Origin: Amorphochlora amoebiformis
Lineage: Eukaryota > Cercozoa > Chlorarachniophyceae
Direction: 5' to 3'
Assembly (NCBI GenBank): GCA_054601695.1
Contig: BAAHQB010000348.1
Span: forward strand, 62,001-126,000
Length of the DNA stretch: 64,000 bases
Part shown: positions 1 through 64,000 of the stretch, piece after piece
How positions within the stretch are numbered: position 1 is the stretch's first letter
How the letters are laid out: every line of letters begins with the position of its first letter
Translations under genes and position numbers: made by a program
The notes under the pieces: generated by a model
What the model saw: only the letters and a program-made list of their open reading frames with translations
Databases searched by the model: none
Told to the model about the DNA's origin: nothing

Positions 1-114
<114 letters not shown>

Positions 115-146
115 AATACCTAAAAGTAAATTATATCCAATCTCAG

Positions 147-9497
<9,351 letters not shown>

Positions 9498-9608
9498 GTA
9501 ATCACAAACCACCTACACAACCCCATGTGTGTATCCATGAAACAGTAACACTGTCCATACCCTTAAAGGGCTGGAGGTCAGGGGTAGGGCTAGGGATGGG
9601 GTTTAGGG

Positions 9609-10410
<802 letters not shown>

Positions 10411-10525
10411 ATGCCCTAAACCCCATCCCTAGCCCTACCCCTGACCTCCAGCCCTTTTAAGGGTATGGACAGTGTTACTGTTTCATGGATACCCACATGG
10501 GGTTGTGTAGGTGGTTTGTGATCAC

Positions 10526-24059
<13,534 letters not shown>

Positions 24060-24471
24060 TCCCGGTCTATAAAGATTATTAAGGCCATTTTGCCTAGAAT
24101 TCTTATCATTTACTCTCCCGCGATTTTAATATTTCAGTTATTTAGTTTAGATATCTTGATATTCTATTATAGATATCTGTAAAATGGAATAGAGGTCATT
24201 TTGTAACCTTTAATCGCCTTACTACAGTTACCTCCCTTGTTGATGTGACACACCCGTGTGTCATATTTCGGCGCCAAACCCAATGGTCTCACCCAAGCGG
24301 CCGCCGCCTTCGCCTCCCACAGGGTCTTAAGGTTATTCGCAGCAAAAAAGCGCTTTATATAGAATACAAGTTGTATGTGTGTAACTCTGAAAGAAAGATA
24401 TTTGAGGGGGGTGTTCTGGGGTGTATTTGTGGCGATGATCGCTTGACTTTGGGGTAGAAAGGGGAAAGACC
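24060..24471. promoter_or_regulatory. Shared intergenic region between gene B and gene P copy 1
   Basis: 412 bp between two divergent ATGs, free of AT microsatellite and strongly conserved with 49320-49733. Such head-to-head spacing is typical of a bidirectional promoter; this is inference. The + side probably holds the P 5' untranslated region; a conserved open frame at 24245-24457 changes frame between copies and is not accepted as a gene. Confidence 0.4.
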
Positions 24472-31526
<7,055 letters not shown>

Positions 31527-31863
31527 TAGCAACAGGCGCTCACAAGGAGATGAATTTTGAGAGGCAGAGAGCAAGAGAGAGGAAGAGATATACATGCACC
31601 AATAGGAAGGGTTAGACAGATATCAAGCATGAAAAATAGAAGGGAAAAGACCAAAGGCTGATTAACGGCAAACGAAAGAGAGACACAAAGAGACAGGGAA
31701 AAGAGAGAAGAGAGGAAAGAGAGGAAAGAGAGGAAAGAGACGAAAGAGTCGAAAGAGACGAAAGAGAGGAAGGAGATGCAAGGCAGAAAGAGAGAGATGG
31801 GGTGAAGAGAGAAATACAAAGAGACAAAGAGAGAAAGGGAGAGGAGCGAGGTAAATGTAGCGC

Positions 31864-31901
<38 letters not shown>

Positions 31902-32045
31902 GCGTGGAGAATAGAGGGTCGAAAGAGTGGAAGAGGCTCTGTTTCGCCTCTCTCGGCTCTGAGTGACTATTACCACCATTCCATTTAAAGATTGTATTTA
32001 AGCCTTTGAACAGTAAACATTGGTCATTCATGTATATTAGTGTAC
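31527..32045. repeat. GA-rich element, copy 1
   Basis: About 500 bp starting ACAGGCGCTCACAAGGAGA, rich in GAAAGAGA, ending with TTGGTCATTCATGTATATTA. No coding frame is kept between copies. Confidence 0.7.
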
Positions 32046-32133
32046 AGCATATATATATTTTTTATCGTAAAGGGTAACATGTTTGTATGTATATGTATAT
32101 ATTTACCAAAACAATATTTATAAATATGTACAT

Positions 32134-32191
<58 letters not shown>

Positions 32192-32197
<6 letters not shown>

Positions 32198-32400
32198 AAC
32201 CCTAACCCGAACCCTACTGCTGACCATACTAAACATACTAACCATACTAACCCTAACCATAACCCTAAGCTAAGTCTAGGGTTAAGCCTACGTAGCCTAA
32301 GCCCACAGCTGGGGCTAGACAACGATAGCCCTAAGGCTAAGGCTGAGACTAACCTTAGGGCTGAGAGTAAGGTTAGGTCTAAGGCTAAGGTTGTTACCTT
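32192..32400. repeat. Telomere-like and GGCTAA-type degenerate tract
   Basis: CCCTAACCCTAACCC at the left, drifting into CTAAGGCTAAGGCTGAG. It adjoins the putative last exon of gene C; its copy is at 57062-57270 and a decayed one at 59700-59830. Confidence 0.65.
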
Positions 32401-32452
32401 TTGAGGAGTTTTCGGATTCAAGTCGTTTTTTTCTCTCCTCTGGGGTTTCGCG

Positions 32453-49319
<16,867 letters not shown>

Positions 49320-49733
49320 TCCCGGTCTATAAAGATTATTAAGGCCATTTTGCCTAGAATTCTTATCATTTACTCTCCCGCGATTTTAATGTTTCAGTTA
49401 TTGAATTTAGGTATCTTGATATTACATAAAAGATATCTGTAAAATGGAATAGAGGTCATTTTGTAACCTTTAATCGCCTTACTACAGTTACCTCCCTTGT
49501 TGATGTGACACACCCGTGTGTCATATTTCGGCGCCAAACCGAATGGTCTCACCCAAGCGGCCGCTGCCTTCGCCTCCCACAGGGTCTTAAGGTTATTCGC
49601 AGCGGAAAAAACGCTTTATATAGAATACAAGTTGTATGTGTGTAACTCTGAAAGAAAGATATTTGAGGGGGGTGTTCTGGGGTGTATTTGTGGCGATGAT
49701 CGCTTGATTTTGGGGTAGAAAGGGGGAAAGGCC
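49320..49733. promoter_or_regulatory. Shared intergenic region between gene C and gene P copy 2
   Basis: 414 bp counterpart of 24060-24471, with only scattered substitutions and small indels. Its conservation exceeds that of the introns on either side. Confidence 0.4.
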
Positions 49734-49934
49734 ATGAAAAAGGTGAGTGTTCGATTATTTTAGGTAAGAGGGCGTAAGAATGTCTATGAAAGTGCGTTAA
49801 AACTAAGATGGAGTTGAAATGGTGTGACTCGTTATAACATTTTTTCGAAAAATGGGCGATGTTTTTAAAGCATTGGCTTATTGATTACGTATATTTAACG
49901 GTTATGCGTTAGAACATGTAAAGGTGTATGTATA

Positions 49935-49996
<62 letters not shown>

Positions 49997-50133
49997 ATGT
50001 ATTTACTTATGGTATGCTTGCGCGTATACAGCATCATAGAAAATGATCTAACTGTAGGTCCACAACGACTCTAGCAGGGTCTCTAGCATGAAATGCATGT
50101 CTACATACCACTGGACACTCATACTATAATATA

Positions 50134-50191
<58 letters not shown>

Positions 50192-50290
50192 GAGTAGTAG
50201 ATATAGCTGATATAGTGTAGATAGTAGTGTATTAGTGTAGTAGTAGATATACTCTACATACTAGATACACTGTATATCAATCATACCATT

Positions 50291-50358
<68 letters not shown>

Positions 50359-50363
50359 TGTTA

Positions 50364-50435
<72 letters not shown>

Positions 50436-51011
50436 TCATAAGTATATATAGTTATATGTATAATTTATTTATGTACGTATTTAATGAAAGGTCACATACA
50501 GACATCTACATATCGCATATTATATATACATATATATATATATATATATACATATATATACAAATAATATCATGTATACATCTAATATATATATGACGTA
50601 TACACATATAGAGCTATAATATGAATTTGAAAGTATGTGTTTGAATTTGTATTGGTAGGACTGGAGGGGTATCGAGGCGTCTTGTCTTGTGACGCTGGTG
50701 CGTGATCTGGAGGAGCTTATGGGTAATCAATCAACATCTACCAAGTAGCATATAGAAAACATTACATATACATATGTATGTGTATGTATAATAGATATAT
50801 GTTTACGTTTAAATATTTATATATATATATATTTTACCAAGTAGCATATAGAAAACATTACATATACATATGTATGTGTATGTATAATAGATATATGTTT
50901 ACATTTAAATATTTATATATATATATATATATATTTTACCAAGTGTCATATAGAAAACATTACATATACATATGTATGTGTATGTATAATATATATATGT
51001 TTACATTTAAA

Positions 51012-51043
<32 letters not shown>

Positions 51044-51109
51044 ACCAAGTAGCATATAGAAAACATTACATATATATATGTATGTGTATGTATAAAAGAT
51101 ATATATTTA

Positions 51110-51147
<38 letters not shown>

Positions 51148-51304
51148 CCAAAATAACAGATAAAAAAAAATATATATATATATATATGTGTATATATAAT
51201 ATATATATGTTTAAATATATATATATATATATATATACTCTCTGATCCTAACCCTAACTCTAACTCTAACCCTAACCCTAACCCGCATATATAAACATAT
51301 AAAC

Positions 51305-51370
<66 letters not shown>

Positions 51371-52064
51371 GCCTATATATATATATATATATGTATATGC
51401 AATATATGATACAAAAGAAATATGTCGATCCATGTGAAAATACTTTCATCAATATGATATATTTAAATATATTTATATTATATATATATATATATATCAA
51501 TATATTCATCAGTATGTTTGAACCATAGAGATGTACATTCAACACTAATATACATATTCCTAAGCCTAAACAAACATTACACAGATATACTTATACATAT
51601 ATACACATACATATATATATATATACATATATATACATATATATATATATATACATACATGTATATGTATGATATTACACCCAGCAATACTTAAGACATA
51701 TACATCCTTGCGACGCAGGGCGCTCAAGTAAACGTCCATGTCCTGGTTCGTGTGCCAAACTTAGGCATTTTCACTGGTTCTACTTAGGTTCTGAACGCAA
51801 CGTTGATGAGGTCGACGGTGATGAGCTGATGAAACTTCTTTACGTGAGTTTCCCCTGTGAGTATGCTGTTTGATTATAGTACAGGGGAAATCGAGAGATT
51901 GTTGGGTGGACTCTTTCTGTTGATATAAATTGAAAACGAAAGAGAGAGAGAATAGTAAGACTATTCCTAATCGTAATATATCCTAAAGTCGAACACTAAC
52001 ATACCCTATTCCCAACCCTAAACCTCCTAATAGATGCCCTGTTTCTAACCCTGAGCTTAAGACA

Positions 52065-52118
<54 letters not shown>

Positions 52119-52224
52119 ACATACATATAATATTTATATATATCCACATACACAATCTAACCCTGAGCTTAAGACACCCTATTCCTAGAGAGACAATGGA
52201 CAGAGGGAGAGAGAGAGAGTCATG

Positions 52225-52306
<82 letters not shown>

Positions 52307-52379
52307 TATATTTACATAGGTACATTTTTTTATATATGGTATGAAATTTGATGGTAATCAACTAACAGACGTATGCATG

Positions 52380-52433
<54 letters not shown>

Positions 52434-52704
52434 CACAATATATATATACAGATATCTAATACAAATTGTATGCACACACTTGCATGTACATACACATATA
52501 AAATCAAAATATATTAAAATATATACGTAATATATATATATATATATATTCACAAGTAAGCACATATTAATATATGTATACTGCACTCCCACATGAACAA
52601 CAACCCATGTGTCTGTAAAGCACTGTGCTTTATCCGTATACAGATAAGGGTTAGGCTACCGGTAGGCCTATTCTACACCTAAGGGAGCTTACGAAGACTT
52701 ACAT

Positions 52705-52748
<44 letters not shown>

Positions 52749-52878
52749 AATTCCACCTCTTCAGATCAAGAGAAAGTTAACCGCAAGGTGTAAATTGACA
52801 AGAGAAGCGTATCGCACTAGCAACAATTCATTCCTTCTCGTGCTGTCGCGGGCTCAAGACTGCCACAAGGAAAGTTAG
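49734..52878 (+). CDS. Gene P, copy 2: small protein of unknown function (~82 aa)
   Basis: Exons 49734-49742, 50659-50722, 51788-51843 and 52765-52878. Donors and acceptors are GT/AG, phases run 0, 1, 0, and the frame ends at TAG. The product is short and predicted helical: a segment ending [10 protein letters not shown], then [17 protein letters not shown], then a basic region [14 protein letters not shown] and a tail ending CHKES. Copy 1 differs by few substitutions (M to I, T to A, H to D), plus the one-base loss. The first exon codes only three residues, so the start is plausible but weak. It lies head to head with gene C (ATG to ATG ~414 bp) and converges on gene D. I do not recognise the family. 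Confidence 0.5.
50737..51170 (+). repeat. Minisatellite, ~5 units of about 100 bp
   Basis: Same unit as at 25506; starts near 50737, 50836, 50937, 51043 and a worn unit near 51147. Copy number differs between the two tandem units. Confidence 0.75.
51240..51288. repeat. Short CCCTAA array
   Basis: Several CCCTAA/TCTAAC units in a row inside (AT)n, in an intron of gene P copy 2. Confidence 0.6.
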
Positions 52879-52879
52879 G

Positions 52880-56925
<4,046 letters not shown>

Positions 56926-57005
56926 TATATATTTTTTATCGTAAAGGGTAACATGTTTGTATGTATATGTATATACACCAAAACAATATTTATAAATATG
57001 TACAT

Positions 57006-57061
<56 letters not shown>

Positions 57062-57067
<6 letters not shown>

Positions 57068-57270
57068 AGCCCTAACCCGAACCCTACTGCTGACCATACT
57101 AAACATACTAATCATACTAACCCTAACCATAACCCTAAGTTAAGTCTAGGGTTAAGCCTACGTAGCCTAAGCCCACAGCTGGGGCTAGACAACGATAGCC
57201 CTAAGGCTAAGGCTGAGACTAACCTTAGGGCTGAGAGTAAGGTTAGGTCTAAGGCTAAGGTTGTTACCTT
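57062..57270. repeat. Telomere-like and GGCTAA-type degenerate tract
   Basis: Copy of 32192-32400 with a handful of substitutions. Confidence 0.65.
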
Positions 57271-57322
57271 TTGAGGAGTTTTCGGATTCAAGTCGTTTTT
57301 TTCTCTCCTCTGGGGTTTCGCG

Positions 57323-63851
<6,529 letters not shown>

Positions 63852-63891
63852 CTAAGGGTGGAGTACTGTTTCACACTCGGTTCAATTCAAC

Positions 63892-63976
<85 letters not shown>

Positions 63977-64000
63977 TTGTTATGTCAATATATACATTCA

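Noticed and set aside
24245-24457. Open frame of 70 codons just upstream of gene P
   Set aside because: In copy 2 the corresponding frame is shifted by a one-base difference near 49605, and the shared end is in an untranslated position. Treated as 5' UTR.

Overview
The window comes from a eukaryotic nuclear genome of undetermined lineage. The signs are GT-AG introns interrupting open frames, short introns of about 50-90 nt beside long ones filled with (AT)n, a tRNA-like SINE, and degenerate CCCTAA/TTAGGG interstitial arrays. I would not name the organism. Roughly half the window is (AT)n microsatellite. The long Tyr-Ile, Ser-Leu and Arg-Glu open frames are read-through of simple repeats, not genes.

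The real content is a multigene array. Four copies (A, B, C, D) of one long, many-exon gene are present. I rebuilt them by hand from splice sites, and the reading phases agree at almost every junction. In order the product carries: an N-terminal KHA-like domain (like the KCTD9 N-terminus and plant AKT channels), a Gly/Pro/Gln/Ser-rich linker, a basic NLS-like stretch, a C2HC zinc finger, a long helical region of unknown family, and about 8 leucine-rich repeats. Several repeats have an exon of exactly 72 nt in phase 2. The protein ends in a short tail with no membrane segment seen.

Layout: gene A (+, 147-9497, 5' end outside the window) and gene B (-, 24059-10526) lie tail to tail as the arms of a ~20 kb inverted repeat centred near 10010. 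Both lose their last LRR exons and 3' end at the centre. Gene C (-, 49319-32453) is the most complete, but one linker exon is damaged. Gene D (-, from beyond 64000 down to about 57323) is partial and partly decayed. Units 1 and 2 (about 10411-35640 and 35641-63670) are direct tandem repeats 25-28 kb long. In each unit a small gene P on the + strand (24472-27936; 49734-52878) starts head to head with the KHA gene, ~412 bp apart. It runs tail to tail towards the next LRR gene. Copy 1 of P has a one-base frameshift; copy 2 is open.

The most interesting signal is in the LRR exons. Between copies they are almost identical except at the exposed x positions of LxLxxNxL, where nearly every difference changes the amino acid. 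Examples are LRLGRNKI / LRLDSNEI / LRLELNQI and [11 protein letters not shown] / LRYLHLDHNEL. Together with single-LRR exons, conserved intronic flanks, tandem and inverted copies, interstitial telomere-like tracts and microsatellites eating into exons, this looks like a diversifying recognition-gene cluster. It is analogous in logic to lamprey VLR cassettes or brown-algal LRR-exon shuffling families, but with a different domain architecture.
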